Source: Plantago major (lineage: Eukaryota > Streptophyta > Magnoliopsida > Lamiales > Plantaginaceae). Taken from it: DNA of 64,000 nt. Below the pieces are notes generated by a model. It searched no databases and was not told where the DNA came from. It saw only the letters and a program-made list of their open reading frames with translations. The position numbers and the translations under genes were made by a program. The stretch is taken from the NCBI GenBank assembly GCA_026545765.1, contig CM048840.1, positions 45,799,580-45,863,579 on the forward strand, written 5' to 3'. How positions within the stretch are numbered: the first letter of the stretch is position 1; each line of letters starts with the position of its first letter. Positions 1 to 12,109 of the stretch are shown piece after piece.

Positions 1-132
1 ATATAGAAAGTAGTGAGCGAGTATGAAGTTGACAAGAGTCCTCCTCCCCAAACACATTCCTTGGGGCGGGTTAGTGAATCGAGACAACAAATGAAAATGT
101 AGTTAAATCATACTCGTTTTAAAAAGAGTGCA

Positions 133-1550
133 TGATGTGTCAAATCATATTTTGAATTTTATTTAATTAGCGAGCTAACTCGACACTCTGAAAACACCTA
201 GTGTAGTGAAGTTAACCAGTCGGTCTCTAGGGACTTAACTAGTGACTTTCGTTCTGAATAAAAGTAACAATATGAAAAGCATGTAAGGTTTGTTTGCTTG
301 GGGCGAGATGATAAACTAAAGTAAACAACTACTTGCAACTACTAGAAACCGATTTAACACTAACAAGATTGAAATATGAATGGGGGAAAATTATGGAGTG
401 GTAACGTCAACAAGCTAGCTAGCAGGATACATGTGATTCACGGGATTGACTACGCAAGTTGTCACAGTCTAGAGTTCAAAAACAAATAGTAGTAGTGAAG
501 GCGTCACTTTCACTAGGCTACAATCAATTCGACTAACCTACTATCACCGTTTGCAACTAAGCTTAGATCAAGTAAGACGAAAGACATTTTGCTTTGCAAG
601 GCTTAAATGCCTAATCTAACAGTGATTTTGTCTAGAAGATCATCAAGCGTGATAGCAGGAATAGTGATTAATCTAAAAGGCACAAGTAATCAAATCCCGA
701 TGCACTTCGAATCACACAAACCCTAGCTAGCATGCATTGAATCGTCACCACCCATAATAGGTGTTTAGCTACTCATGATAAGCGGAGGCATAATCATACT
801 AGCAATAAACATAATCTCAAGCACAAAACAAAGATTCGAGAGGATTGATACAATTTTACCCTTCGTTGTCACAAACCCTAGGTAGAAATTGAAGAACGAG
901 AACGAATCGATGCAAAGGCATGTAGATAATCTCCCAATCAACGTCAATCGTTGGATTACAAGAGAAAACGGTTCAATTACCTCAAATCGGGTAATTGCCT
1001 TTGAAACTAGGTCTAGCTCTAGAGCAAAGTGTTTGTTCTTTACAATAGAATGACTAATGAATGTAATTCTGTCTTGTTCTAACTAATAGAAAGGAGAAAA
1101 ACTAAGTCTCGGCAAATTAGGAATCAAATCGCGAAAAAGCAGCGAAAAGAAAAGCGCATCGCCCGATTTGGAAATTAACCGCCGATAATCAAAAATGGCG
1201 CCGATTTGGAGTGTTGAAACACGAGTTCTTTGGCGTCGTCAATTTGATAATGGCGTCGCCGATTCTTCAAAATATTTTGCCTTTCAGCTCCTTTTTGCTC
1301 CTTTTAACCCGATTCTTGGTATTTTGGGCTTCTGCTCACTTCTAGCATCCATCTGAAGCATTGGAACTCCATATCTTGTAGATGCATGTAAAATACACCA
1401 TTTGCCTTCAATTATACGGTTTAGCCAAATACCTTCAAAACACACAAAGAGCGAAAAAGTAAAAATACTCTAGGAAAACTTATAAAACTATACACAAGTA
1501 TGACAAAAGATTGTAAAAAGACCAAATGATCGTTATAAAACCGACTCATA
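133..1550 (-). repeat. 3' LTR of element A
   Basis: About 1418 bp and alignable by eye over its whole length to 4895-6338. The inner edge reads CGACTCATA instead of CGACTCATCA, so the last bases have decayed. The conserved TTTAGCTACTCAT motif with its adjacent hairpin is at 746-776. The run GAGGACAAGCAAGGG on the minus strand, just inside the LTR (about 1567-1581), is a sequence often seen next to the polypurine tract of plant Ty3/gypsy elements. Confidence 0.88.
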
Positions 1551-2886
1551 AAACTCCCCAAGCGAACCCTTGCTTGTCCTCAAACAAGCGGTATCTAAAA
1601 ACCTAGAAAATAAAAACACATAGAAGTAAAGTCTAGCTCCCAAGCTACCAAGTCTACGATTGCAAATAATAAGTCTGAAAAAATGCAAGAGGTTTGACAT
1701 CACACTGACATTCACAGAATCACATGCACAAGTCCAAAAATTTCATTTCCCGAGTAAATAGAACTTAAGTCTAACCCGGTAGTCCCTCACAAGTGGATCC
1801 TACGCAACTAATCTCTCACACTCCTGGAAGTGTCCAGTAGGGGTAATCACTCAAGAATATAAAGAGATAAGGAAGGTGACTTGCATCACAAAGATGCCTC
1901 AAATACCTCATGCAACATACACAATCAGTTAAGTCAGAAGGGACTGTTTCATAGCAGTAGACTTATAAAAAGGCAATCGTTCTCTCCTTTTCCAATTTTT
2001 CATTTTTTGCATACTACTTTTTTGCAGTCTTATATATGACCCATATGCTCATATCTTTTTTTTTTTTTTTGGTAGTGTCTGTTTTACGGAAAGTCCGCAC
2101 TTTTGTGCATGCTGGTTTGGTATACACACCATCAACCCTCATGGTCATATAGCTTTTAAGGGCCACTTGATATATAGGTAATGTCGAAACATGCCCAACA
2201 CGACTAACGGTGGTAACTAGTACCATAGATCCACTCCGAGTCTTATTTTATTTTTTTGAGCGAACGAAAAACCTGAACACAGTCTTTATCAATACAAGTA
2301 GGGTACATAAACCTCCTCCCCAAACCTGTTCTTGGAACGGGTTTGGCATAAGCAAATAAGAATATAAAACATGCCATTCGTCATACTTAACTTACACAGA
2401 GTACACATGAGAATGATGAGGGGCAAACAAGGGAGTCTGCATTTCCCGAATTAAATCACCACGGTAGCGGTACAATATTTTTCATCGGCTAAGGTTTACT
2501 CACGGGCTTTTTGGACTCTGAATTAGACGGACTTTCTAATTACAACATAAGCGAACATAGCAAACTTAAACATACAAGCGCTAATAGTCAAGGATCAGTC
2601 AAAGCAAAAGCATTAAACAGGTTTAGTACATGCAATAGACGCTCGACTTGGGAGACAGACTTAGACTCAACATGAATCATAAACAGAGTATGAAATACAG
2701 AAAGAAACACATCCGAAAACATGTAAGTAAGAAGCCTAAAGCAGATCAAAACTCGAAACACCTCCCCGAACTGAACTTCGTGCTCGCTGCCTTGAAGCGA
2801 AGCAGTGAAAAGAGAAAAGTAGAGAATTGGTAGGAGAGGGCTTCCCTAATTGAAGGTTTCCAAGATGTGTAGAAGACTGGTGGTGT
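1551..2886 (-). other. Non-coding 3' interior of element A
   Basis: I see no credible gene here. It starts with the polypurine tract, has a poly-T run near 2056-2070, and contains stretches (about 2310-2350 and 2440-2550) that resemble the interior of element B. The small ORFs at 2014-2226 and 2648-2833 have no recognisable domain. Confidence 0.6.
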
Positions 2887-3261
2887 TCATTTGCGATGGT
2901 GGGTACTAGACTTCCCCATGCTCGAATTCCTCTTCCCTTGCACCTGCAAATAGATATAAAGGGGTCCAACATACCCCGCAGAATAATCCTTACATATAAA
3001 ATCCTTAGGAAAATAATCCAATGCCTTCACCATACCGACCTTACCATTCACCTCGTATGTTGCAGTGCGTCTAAATACACTAATATCCATTCTAGAGGCG
3101 AATAAAAATGGCCAGCCAAGGAGGATTGTATCGGGTCTTGTCTTCTGATCTTCCTGGACATCCTTCAAAACAACAAAATTGGTGATAACAGTTTCACCAT
3201 TCAGTTTAACCGCGACACCCTTAGCGATCCAAGCTGGTCTTCTATGTGACCCATCCGCCAT
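2887..3261 (-). pseudogene. Retropepsin-like segment of element A
   Basis: The 124-codon reading frame resembles the second half of the aspartic-protease region of Athila-like gypsy polyproteins. A stretch about a coded protein with a polar start is followed by NFVVLKDVQED and then ILLGWPFLF, which matches the common I-L-G-R-P-F-L block downstream of the catalytic site. The catalytic D-S/T-G triad is not in this frame, and the residues after about 65 look unrelated to the family. The upstream ORF at 3327-3635 is rich in Glu and looks like the acidic spacer between gag and protease. Probably inactive. Confidence 0.6.
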
Positions 3262-3326
3262 TAGAATAGAGCTTTCATCTCTTCAAGCCTATAAAGCCAC
3301 ATCCCTTAAATAGGCGTGGGATTGTA

Positions 3327-3635
3327 TTACATGTAGCTCCAGGTATCTAAAGTCATGATGACTTTTGAATTTCCCATCCCAACTACGATGTAAAAGCTCT
3401 TCTTACTGAGAGGATGCTCCTTCACATTTTCTGCTAACTCTTCTTCCTTGGTAGGAACTTCAACTGCTCCAATTTCCGGAATGTTCACTATAGCTACAGA
3501 ATCTTCCTCTTTTGTAGAACCCAATTCTTCAACGGAAATGGCTGGATCTTCATCTTTTTCCGAGATCAACTCCTCAACAGAATTACCGGGAGTTATCACC
3601 TCTTCTACTGCTGCTTCACTAGCAATCGGAATCAC
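3327..3635 (-). pseudogene. Acidic spacer between gag and protease, element A
   Basis: A 102-codon frame rich in Glu, Val and Ser with repeats of the type VEELxSxKDED. No domain is recognised. Its position between gag (4112-4670) and the protease-like segment makes it the linker or gag C-terminal part of the polyprotein. The opposite-strand ORF at 3448-3822 is its shadow. Confidence 0.45.
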
Positions 3636-4111
3636 TGATGCACACCCACAAGCTGCGCAAATCTATTTTGAAACCTCAACACGGGTCTCATTTTCCGAAA
3701 CAGTCACCTCAACCGGTGTTTCTGTGATCACCTTAATAGCCATTGCCCTCTCGGGAGTACCAGGGAATTTTTTCTTTTCTCCCTCTTGGTTCTTCTCTAG
3801 TAACTGCTGGAGAACTCTTTGAATCTTTTCACTATCTTTTTCTAGTTTCCCAATACGGGCTCAATAGACTGACAATGCGCCTTAGTTTCGCGCATAAACT
3901 CCCTTGCCTCATTCATGAAGCTCCGGAATTTGTCTGCCCTTCCTGATCCACCTGCTGGTTGCACCAAACCTGCGTCGGGTCTCTACTCTTCATCAAAAGC
4001 AGCGTTTGATTCTCCCCTTTGACCCCTGACATTTCTCCTGGGGTTACGGTATTGGTTGTTTTGTGCCAACTTAGCAAACTTATCGTTGAGAAGCGGCGAT
4101 GATTAATTCCA

Positions 4112-4670
4112 TCATATTACCCCATGAGACACATCTATCATATCTTGTTGGTTCTCATTCAACCCATCATAGAAATCTTGATTCGGATCAGCTGGGGTAA
4201 TTTTGTGGTGAGGACATTGAGCTAGCGAGCTCTTGAACATCCCATGCTTCATACAAAGACTCATCATACAGCTGGTAAAGGTACTGATTTGCTGCCTGAT
4301 AGAAGAAGTCTTAGACAGAGGGTAGTACTTCTGCATAAATGCATTGTAGACTTCAGCCCAGGTGGTTAAGCTCCCTTCATCCAAGCCATTCATCCACTGT
4401 CGTGCCTTGTCAGCTAAACATATAGGAAAAACCCTCATCTTCAGATCATTGTCGGTGGCATTCTCACCCTTAAAGCCACCCAATAAAGTGCTCGACTCCA
4501 TAAGAAATCCATCACTTCCTCATTCTTACGCCCATAGAATTTGAGTAGGGCCATAATATACTTATAATCTCCAAGTTACGCACATTGGCAGGAGTGACAA
4601 TACTAGGACGGTAAACTTTTACAGGCGGTGCGAAGAGTGCAGCCATAGAAGGCTTCTCCAACTCGGTCAT
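4112..4670 (-). pseudogene. Gag of element A
   Basis: The capsid-like Retrotrans_gag domain is clear in the frame 4112-4501: a pattern of RVFPICLADKARQWMNGL followed by SLTTWAEVYNAFMQKYYP, where an Ala-Trp pair and a Trp-Phe-Tyr-Pro block are family hallmarks. The likely start is the ATG at 4670, which opens MTELEKPSMAALFAPP, but that part is in other frames. I infer indels near 4565 and 4505. Gag would form the cytoplasmic particle that packages the element RNA. The frame also ends early, about 130 residues after the domain starts. Confidence 0.8.
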
Positions 4671-4870
4671 CTCTTCGAACCTGTGCTACAAGACAGACAC
4701 AACACCAGCACTACGCAAACGTAAGTACCCGTTAGTTAAAACAAGCACTCAAGACGAGAAACACAGAGGTAAAAAGGGAAAAAAAACTAACGAAAATAAA
4801 AATAAAAACTAGAAAAAGAAAAAACAAAAATATTGTAACTAAAATTCGTAAACTTAACAAAGGAGATAAG

Positions 4871-4888
4871 TCCCCGGCAGCGGCGCCA
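4871..4888 (-). other. Primer-binding site of element A (tRNA-Asp type)
   Basis: The minus strand reads TGGCGCCGCTGCCGGGGA, six bases inside the 5' LTR. This matches the complement of the 3' end of plant tRNA-Asp with one mismatch and is the primer site typical of Athila-like elements. It sets the element's orientation. The same sequence recurs next to LTR B, and with one more change next to LTR C. Confidence 0.85.
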
Positions 4889-4894
4889 AAAACT

Positions 4895-6338
4895 TGATGT
4901 GTCAAATCAGGTTTTGAATTTTGTTTACTTAGCCAAGACCTAACTCTCGACACTACGAAAACCTGTAGTGTAGTGAAGTTAACCCCGAAGTCGGTCTCTA
5001 GGGACATAACTAGGCTAACCTTCAGTTTACGAATAAAAGTAACAATATGAAAAGCATGTAAGGTTTGTTTGCTTCGGCAGCAAGATGATAAACTAAAGTA
5101 AACAACTATTTGCAACTACTAGAAACCGATTTAACACTAACGAGATTGAAATATGAATGGGGGGAAATTAAGGAGTGGTAACGTCAACAAGCTAGCTAGC
5201 AGGATACATGTGATTCACGGGATTGACTATGCAAGTTGTCACAGTCTTGATTTCAAAAACGAATAGCACTAGTGAAGGCGTCGGTTTCACTAGGCTACAA
5301 TCAATTCGACTAACCTACTATCACCATTTGCAACTAACTGTTAGATCAAGCAAGACGAAAGACATTTTGGTTTGCAAGGCTTAAATGCCTAATCTAACAG
5401 TGATTTTGTCTAGAAGATCATCAAACATGATAGCAGGAATAGTGATTAATCTAAAAGGCACAAGTAATCAAATCCCGATGCACTTCGAATCACACAAACC
5501 CTAGCTAGCATGCATTGAATCAGTCACCACCCCATAATAGGGGTGTTTAGCTACTCATGATAAGCGGAGGCATAATCATACTAGCAATAAACATAATCTC
5601 AAGCACAAAACAAAGATTCGAGAGGATTGATACAATTTTACCATTCGTTGTCACAAACCCTAGGTAGAAATTGAAGAACGAGAACGAATCGATGCAAAGT
5701 CTATGTAGATAATCTCCCAATCAACGTCAATCGTCGGATTACAAGAGAAAATGGTTCAATTACCTCAAATCGGGTAATTGCTTTTGAAACTAGGTCTAGC
5801 TCTAGAGCAAAGTGTGTGTTCTTCACAATAGAATGATTAATGAATGTAATTCTGTCTTGTTCTAACTAATAGAAAGGAGAATAACTAAGTCTGGGCGAAT
5901 TAGGAATCAAATTGCAGAAAAACGGCGAAAAGAAGAAACTGGCGTCATGATTTGAAAATTAACATCGCCGATAATCAAAAGCGCGTCGCCGATTTGGGCG
6001 TTGAGAAGCAGAGAGTTCTTTGGCGTCGCCGATTTGATATAGCGTCACCAGTTCTTCGAAATATTGTTTTGCCCTTTCATCCTTTTTCTTCTTTAACCGA
6101 TTCTTGGTATTTTGGGCTTCCGCTCTAGCATCCATCTGAAGCATTGGAATTCCATATCTTGTAGATGCATGTAAAATCGCCATTTTCCTTCAATTAGCGT
6201 GGTTTAGCCAAATACCTTCAAAACACACAAAGAACAAAACAAGTAAAAATACTCTAGGAAAACTTATAAAACTATACTCAAGGATGACAAAAAGATGGCA
6301 AAAAAGACCAAATGAGACGGTATAAAATCGACTCATCA
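4895..6338 (-). repeat. 5' LTR of element A
   Basis: 1444 bp, TGATGTGTCAAATC to ATCGACTCATCA. The conserved stem-loop CACCCC/GGGGTG next to TTTAGCTACTCAT is at 5525-5559. The outer end abuts the target duplication GTGCA at 6339-6343. It would contain the promoter for the element RNA. Confidence 0.9.
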
Positions 6339-6343
6339 GTGCA

Positions 6344-8220
6344 CATGTATGTGAAGTGGCACAAGTTAAAAAACCTTGATCATCCTACTAGAATCACACA
6401 TTTGCCGGCACAAGATTTTTTCATCGGCTTTAAGGCCTCTCACCGGCTTTTTGAATACTAAAACAGTAAGACTTTTTATTTACAAGTGAAACGAACTAAA
6501 GTGATTTTCGAAAATTCCTTAGCACTCAGTTAGAGGCCATCTAAGATCACATCAGTAAAAAGGCTTAACTAAGGCAATAGATAACCAGACTTGTCAAAGA
6601 ACTCGAGACTCGATACAAAAATTTTGAAATAGGCGAAAATTAGGCGAAAAGACTCAACTGCAATCACACAAAGGTGGCTTACATACCACCCCACATAATC
6701 GCAAAAACAAAAAATAAAAGAAAAAAACATATATACAATATATACAAGGCAGCAAATAATACGAAGCATGTAAACATATGATACAACTTCCATCCCCAAA
6801 CCGATTTGATAGCTAGGTCCTAGCATAAGGAATAAATAAAAAGGAGAAAGTTCAGAGTTACCGTCCGTAGTATGCCTCCGTCGACATGATCACTAAGAGG
6901 AAGGCGGACCATGGGGTTCGGAAGATGAGCCTCCTCTTTGTTGCTGCCAGTCATCCGTCTCAGCTTTGCGCATTCGCTCCATATGCGCTAGGTGCTTAGT
7001 TGCCCGCGTGTCCGCTGCAGACATGTGCTGTGTGAGACTCGAATAGCATGAGTCCCACTGATCCAAGTGCCTACCAAACCGCTGCGATACTCCATGTATG
7101 CTCCTAAGACCTGCGGCAAGTCCTTGGTAGCACCCCCTAACTCTGAAAAATCGTAGGCTATCACGCTTTGCCTCCCCTTAATGTGTTCGAACTGGGGCTC
7201 CCTTCTGCTTTTTGGACACGCTCTTTGTTTTGGGTGCCATGGTACCTGGATAGAACATGTCAGCGCTACGCCCATATCAAAATGTAGCTACACGAATGCC
7301 TAATCCTAACTCATAGATACATGCAAACCATAGTGCATTCAAATGTGGCCACAACAATGTCTTCCCCAAACCAATTCTTGCAAGTAGTAACAACAATGCC
7401 TTATCCTACAACATAATCGTGCTTACCATAGTGCAAACATTTGTTACTACAAGGGATTTTTCCAATTGAAGCGATGTAAGCTCAATCCTATCATCAAATA
7501 TGCAGCACGAATACAGATTCTAAGATGAACAAGCTAGCACAATAATACCCTTCCACCAAAAACATCATAAATCTCTAGAAAATCTAACTAAGCTAACTTA
7601 GATTATGACTTATCTAGACAATTCCATACCTCATAAGCACAACCACATACTCAATAACAATCAATCAAGTATAGAAATCCAAGTTTGCAAAATAAAGATA
7701 GTAGAATGAAGTACCTCGATTCCGGAAGAATTAATGGATATAAACACGGATTGAAGTCTCCAAGTAGTGGAGAAACTCACTACCTTATAGCAGTTTATTA
7801 CCCAAGTAAAATGGTGGAGGTGGTGAAAATCTCAAAAATTGGGGAAAAGCAGGTAAGGAGAGTGAAAAAGGTGAAGGAGGGAGAAGATTGTTAGGCCTCA
7901 CCTTGATGGCCAGGGCTAGGGTGCCCCTCACATGATCCAACAGGAGTAAACTTTACTTAGCTGCAGACCATGATGGCCTTTTTCCCTAGCTCACCGCGGT
8001 GAGACCTGTTCTCCCGCAAAATTTTTTTTTATAATAAAAAATTAATAAATAAAATCTATCCTAAATGCAATATGCACCTATATCTATATGCAAAGCAATA
8101 TGTCATGCTTTGGTTATAGTCGTTAGCGTCGACTCTTCCGTTCTTCATTCTGAACCCCCGGGTTACCTCCCAGGAAGCGCCTTTTCTTATAGTCGTTGGC
8201 TCGACTACTGTACATTACCA
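6344..8220 (-). other. Interior of element B downstream of gag
   Basis: No intact gene. A frame at 6988-7275 and another overlapping frame (about 6900-7160) could be decayed gag C-terminal or spacer sequence, but no catalytic motif of protease, RT or integrase is visible. A short poly-T/poly-A run lies at 8022-8040. The ORF at 7685-7894 on the plus strand shows no domain. Confidence 0.5.
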
Positions 8221-8980
8221 TTATCCGTTCTCATACGGGAACGAATTTTGAGCAGGCATCGAGCCTACTTGGAGCTTCCAATGAATATGTTCTGCTCCAT
8301 TGTGTGTTGATCCCACAATACTCATGTAATCCTGCAAAGGAGTATGTCGAGAGTTAATATGTTCAAATTTAAGCACATAACACTCATAAACAGGAGACAA
8401 AGAAAAAGGGCAAAAAGGATCAACAAAACTCCCCTTGGGTAATGACATATGTACGATGTCGGGGTGATGGGGCACCTGGCTCTCTGCGGTCTTTGGTGGC
8501 GTGGAAACGCTCACTAAAGACACCAGTGGGATGGGAGTGATATCTGAATCCGGAGTATTCACGCTTCCTTTGTCGAACTTCTCTTCTTCCTTTTGTTCGA
8601 AATTCGTTACGCGATCCTCCAAGCTCTCCATCAAAGAGAACGGGCAGTATTCGTCATAGAATACTCTAATCACTTCCTCCCATGTCCTCAATGACTCTGG
8701 CTCTAGCAAATGCAGCCATTCTCTGGCTTGGGATCTAACGACAAAAGGAAACAACCTCCTCTTCAGTTGGTCCTCACTCAATCCACTGGGTGGTAACTCA
8801 ATCCGCAATTGTTGAGCGGCGAATAAACCCGAAAGCATCTTCCATCGGCCTTCCCCAGAAGTATGGAAGTGAACACCCCCAATCATCGTCTAGATCGTAT
8901 TCCCTAACCTCAGGCTCAAGGAATATTGGTGGTTTTCTTACCACCAGCTGAGATATAAAATATTCTTCGTAAGTAGCCAT
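8221..8980 (-). pseudogene. Gag of element B
   Basis: The likely start is the ATG at 8980 (MATYEEYFISQLV). The first part is read in one frame to about 8798 (WGRPMEDAFGFIRRSTIAD) and the rest in another (LPPSGLSEDQLKRRLFPF, then AREWLHLLEPESLRTWEE). Together these give the Retrotrans_gag core: an Arg-Leu-Phe-Pro-Phe block, an Arg-Glu-Trp pair and Trp-Glu-Glu. A one-base indel near 8800 explains the frame change. The frame after the core (to 8221) shows no zinc knuckle. It is the only recognisable protein of B in the window. Confidence 0.75.
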
Positions 8981-9176
8981 ACACCTACAGAAAAATTTCT
9001 CTATACCAACAGAACTAAATGAATTGTTAATTTCTGTTAGTACCAAAAAAGATAATCCACAAGTGTAATTTTTTTTTTTAATTTCTTGAATTTTTTCTTT
9101 GGTTTTTTGAATAAGATAAAAATAAAGATACGCAACTACACACTGATCCTACTTATTGAAGAATGTAGGAATCAAT

Positions 9177-9194
9177 TCCCCGGCAGCGGCGCCA
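9177..9194 (-). other. Primer-binding site of element B
   Basis: The minus strand reads TGGCGCCGCTGCCGGGGA, five bases inside the LTR start at 9200, the same tRNA-Asp-type site as in element A. Seen directly; the tRNA assignment is from known plant tRNA-Asp 3' ends. Confidence 0.85.
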
Positions 9195-9199
9195 AATTT

Positions 9200-10382
9200 T
9201 GATGTGCTCAAAATTAATACTTGTAAAATAACACAAGTAGTAAAGCGGTTGTTGTAGTACAACTTAACCACAGGGTCATTCTCTCGAGGAATTGATTAAA
9301 CTAGTTCTAAGGTGTAGGCTCAAGGTGTGAGTTGTAAATAGAAAGTGTGGGTAACGTTGATACTTCAAAACCCTACAATAAATTACAATTACAATACAAG
9401 GTAGTATCTAGATCATGCCATTTTTACAATTAAAACGAAGCAAGCGAATCTTTCAAAAGTCTTAGCGATATAGTTAATGGTACCTTTGCCATGAATGCAA
9501 TACTTTGCTATTGCAAAATCGAACCAGATACAGATTATAAGTATGTATGAGTTACGGCAAAAAGCTTGTCACTAGCTATGCCCTCATCCGAATATATACT
9601 AATTAGAGGTAAAGACTGATGCAAGTTCACAACGATCAAGCATGCGTTCAACGACCAGATAACAATATGTCACAATACAAGTTATTAACGGAATCCACCT
9701 AACTCGTACTATTGAATACCTGGGCGCCTATTGGTCTCTGCGATCGTCAGAAAGATCAATAATGCTTCTCCGAATTAAAAGAGAGATTAAAATCTCTAAG
9801 TATTTACAATGCTTGGAATTGAAAATATGAAAGTAGAAGTAATGAAGATATATCCTAATGACTGATACAAGGGTCCTATTTATAAGACCAAGGAAGAAGA
9901 AATTTGAAATCATGGGAAAAAAACTGCCAGAAATCGTGGGTTTGATTACATAAACAGAGCTCACATGATGAGATACTTTGGGAACCTCCTCACATGATCT
10001 GGACCTTACCTTCTTTTACGCTTTGTTGTACATGGTGAGCCCGTTTTGATGTGGGGCTCACAGCGGTGGCTTTCATGTCAGGAACTCCTCCATTTTTCCC
10101 ATTTTCTCCACTTTTCTCTCCCTTTTCCAACCTCCATGTCACCTCTCTTGGAGTAGTGGCCCACTAACTTGGCCTTGTTGTGCTTCTAGAAGGTTTTGAG
10201 GTCTTCTTTGCACTTTGATCCTCCATTTCCTTACCAATGACGCTAAGACACCTAAAAATGCACAAAAACACAAAAAAAAAACCCAAACGTGACACGGAAC
10301 AAAAAACACTAAATAAAGGCTAAAAGACGCAACAAAATACGGAAAAAGGCACTATATGAGTCGTTGAATTATCGACTCATCA
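9200..10382 (-). repeat. 5' LTR of element B
   Basis: 1183 bp, beginning TGATGTGCTC and ending ATCGACTCATCA. The sequence body differs from the A/C/E family, and I do not find the TTTAGCTACTCAT motif in it. The base run immediately outside (CCATG, 10383-10387) would be one copy of its target duplication; the other copy lies outside the window. Confidence 0.85.
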
Positions 10383-10668
10383 CCATGCTCTATCGAGTGT
10401 CTCTCCAGAAACTTGTCGAAAATGATAGAGTAGGTACCTATCTGCACAACTTACTGTAACATGACGATCCATTCCACACTAAGCATGTCTGAGTAATCCA
10501 TACACTCCTGCACACACACAAAAGAAACCACAGTAGTTCCGCCAAAACACAACCTACGCTAAGAAAGGAAAAACAAATAACAAAGACTAACTAATATATA
10601 CAGTCGAAAAAATTAAATTCCGTAAATCAAACAGAGGAGTTAAGCCCCCGGCAGCAGCGCCAAAAACT
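10383..10668 (-). mobile_element. Leader of element C, cut by insertion of B
   Basis: 286 bp of element C interior remain before element B interrupts it. The primer-binding site is 10645-10662 (minus strand TGGCGCTGCTGCCGGGGG, a tRNA-Asp type site with an extra change), six bases from LTR C. No gene is recognised in this piece. Confidence 0.75.
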
Positions 10669-12109
10669 TGATGTGTCAAATCAATGTTTTAAATTTGTTT
10701 ATAGCCAAGAGTTAATTCTCAACACTACGAAAACTTATAGTGCAGTGAAGTTAACCCCGAGGTCGGTCTCTCTGGACTTAACTAAGCTTTGTTCTTTTTA
10801 CGGAATATAATTATCAACAAGAAAGCAGTAAAAGGGGTTTTTTTTTTTTTTTTTTGCTTCGTCAGCGAGTTCTAATTACTAATCTAACTCTAACTCTCAA
10901 TGCAAAGAAATCAAACACATGTATATCGATCTTATCTAGATAAGTTATCAAATTACAGAGTGGTAATGAATAATCGATGCTAGCTAGCAGGAATAGATTC
11001 AATGATAACGATGTCGATTTACTCTAGTTATCCTTTGGGACCGTCTAATGATTATTCTGTTGCTCTAGTCTTTTCTAGGCAGACACCTTATATCAAATAA
11101 GGTACGAAGCACTATTACAATGAGCTAACTGAATTTGTTCTACAAAACATATAGCATTGGTGAAGGCGTCAATTTCACCAAGCTACAATTAATAAGCTAA
11201 TGCAGTTATGCGTTTGCTACGAACCAATGGATTTGCAATCTCTAGACATTTTGGTGGTAAATCAGTTGCATAATCCTTTGATGATTTTGTGGGTAAAACA
11301 CAATACACATAACTACATACGCATTTAATAAAAAAGGCACGGTGTAAATTCCATCTTACTTGTTATTGAATTGCATAAACCCTGACAAGCATGCATTGAA
11401 TCATCACCACCCCATAAAGGGGTGTCTAGCTACTCATGCTCATCACCAGTAAGCAAGAAATAATTAAACAATCCAACATCAATAATATTAAACTATGAAA
11501 AAGGAGAAATTGTTACTGAGAAGGTATCACTACGGTTGGAGGATGAGAAATCCCTAAATCAATCGGTAGAATATATATAACCAATGTATTGATAATTGAC
11601 AATCTCGAACAAATACAATGTAAATCGGGTTCAATTTTCTAGTAATAGGTGGTGAAGGAATTGCCCAAGAATAAAATCTAAGGTTTTTTTAGTAAAGAGG
11701 AAAGAAAAGTAATCGTGTATGTGTATCTGGTAGAATCTACTTTAAAAACACGCATAAAACACTATACATAGCGTAGCGCATGGCGTACGCCATGAGTACT
11801 TTGGCGTCATGAGCGACATTTAGCGTCTTGTAAAGCCTCCTGGCGAGCTATTTTCGCGTTTTGACTCGATTTTGGTATTTTTGGTCTTCCCGCTCTGTTT
11901 CTAGCATCCGATTGAGGCATTGGAACTTCGTACTCCTGTGAATGCATATAAAAGACATCTTTAAATCACACGGTTTAACCAAATACCTACAAAACATGCA
12001 AAATACAAAAACGTAACAAAACACTAATAAAACACATAAAAACTATACTTCAGAATAACAATAAGACGGTAAAAAAGACCAAATGAGACGATGTAAAATC
12101 GACTCATCA
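10669..12109 (-). repeat. 5' LTR of element C
   Basis: 1441 bp, TGATGTGTCAAATC to ATCGACTCATCA, clearly the same family as the LTRs of A and E. It carries a poly-T run of about 20 bases near 10838-10856 and the conserved motif with a perfect CACCCC/GGGGTG stem at 11405-11438. The outer flank GTTCC (12110-12114) would be one target copy. The partner LTR is outside the window. Confidence 0.85.

Larger units (their letters stand above)
133..6338 (-). mobile_element. Complete non-autonomous LTR retrotransposon A (gag plus protease-like only)
   Basis: The element begins TGATGTGTC and ends GACTCATCA. The left LTR is 133-1550 (3' LTR in element sense) and the right LTR 4895-6338 (5' LTR). It is flanked by a perfect 5-bp target duplication, GTGCA (128-132 and 6339-6343). 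A tRNA-Asp-type primer-binding site lies next to the 5' LTR, and a purine tract GGGGAGTTT (minus sense of 1551-1559) next to the 3' LTR. The 3.3-kb interior codes only for gag and a retropepsin-like segment. RT, RNase H and integrase are absent, so it must be moved by a partner element (inference). This fits the group known as TR-GAG elements. The two LTRs have clear substitutions and indels, so the insertion is not very recent, or the assembly carries errors. Confidence 0.9.
1..10382 (-). mobile_element. LTR retrotransposon B, gag-bearing, 3' part outside window, interrupted by element A
   Basis: Ty3/gypsy-type element on the minus strand. Its 5' LTR is 9200-10382, its primer-binding site 9177-9194 and its gag about 8221-8980. 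The interior runs down to 6344, is interrupted by element A (133-6338), and resumes at 1-132. The 3' LTR must lie left of the window. Seen: the GTGCA duplication flanking A shows that 1-132 and 6344 onward were once contiguous. No protease, RT or integrase is visible in the 6344-8220 interior, so B may be a gag-only non-autonomous element, but the missing left part prevents a firm statement. Stretches around 6400-6500 and 6780-6840 resemble 2440-2550 and 2310-2350 inside A, so A and B share part of their 3' interior. Confidence 0.75.
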
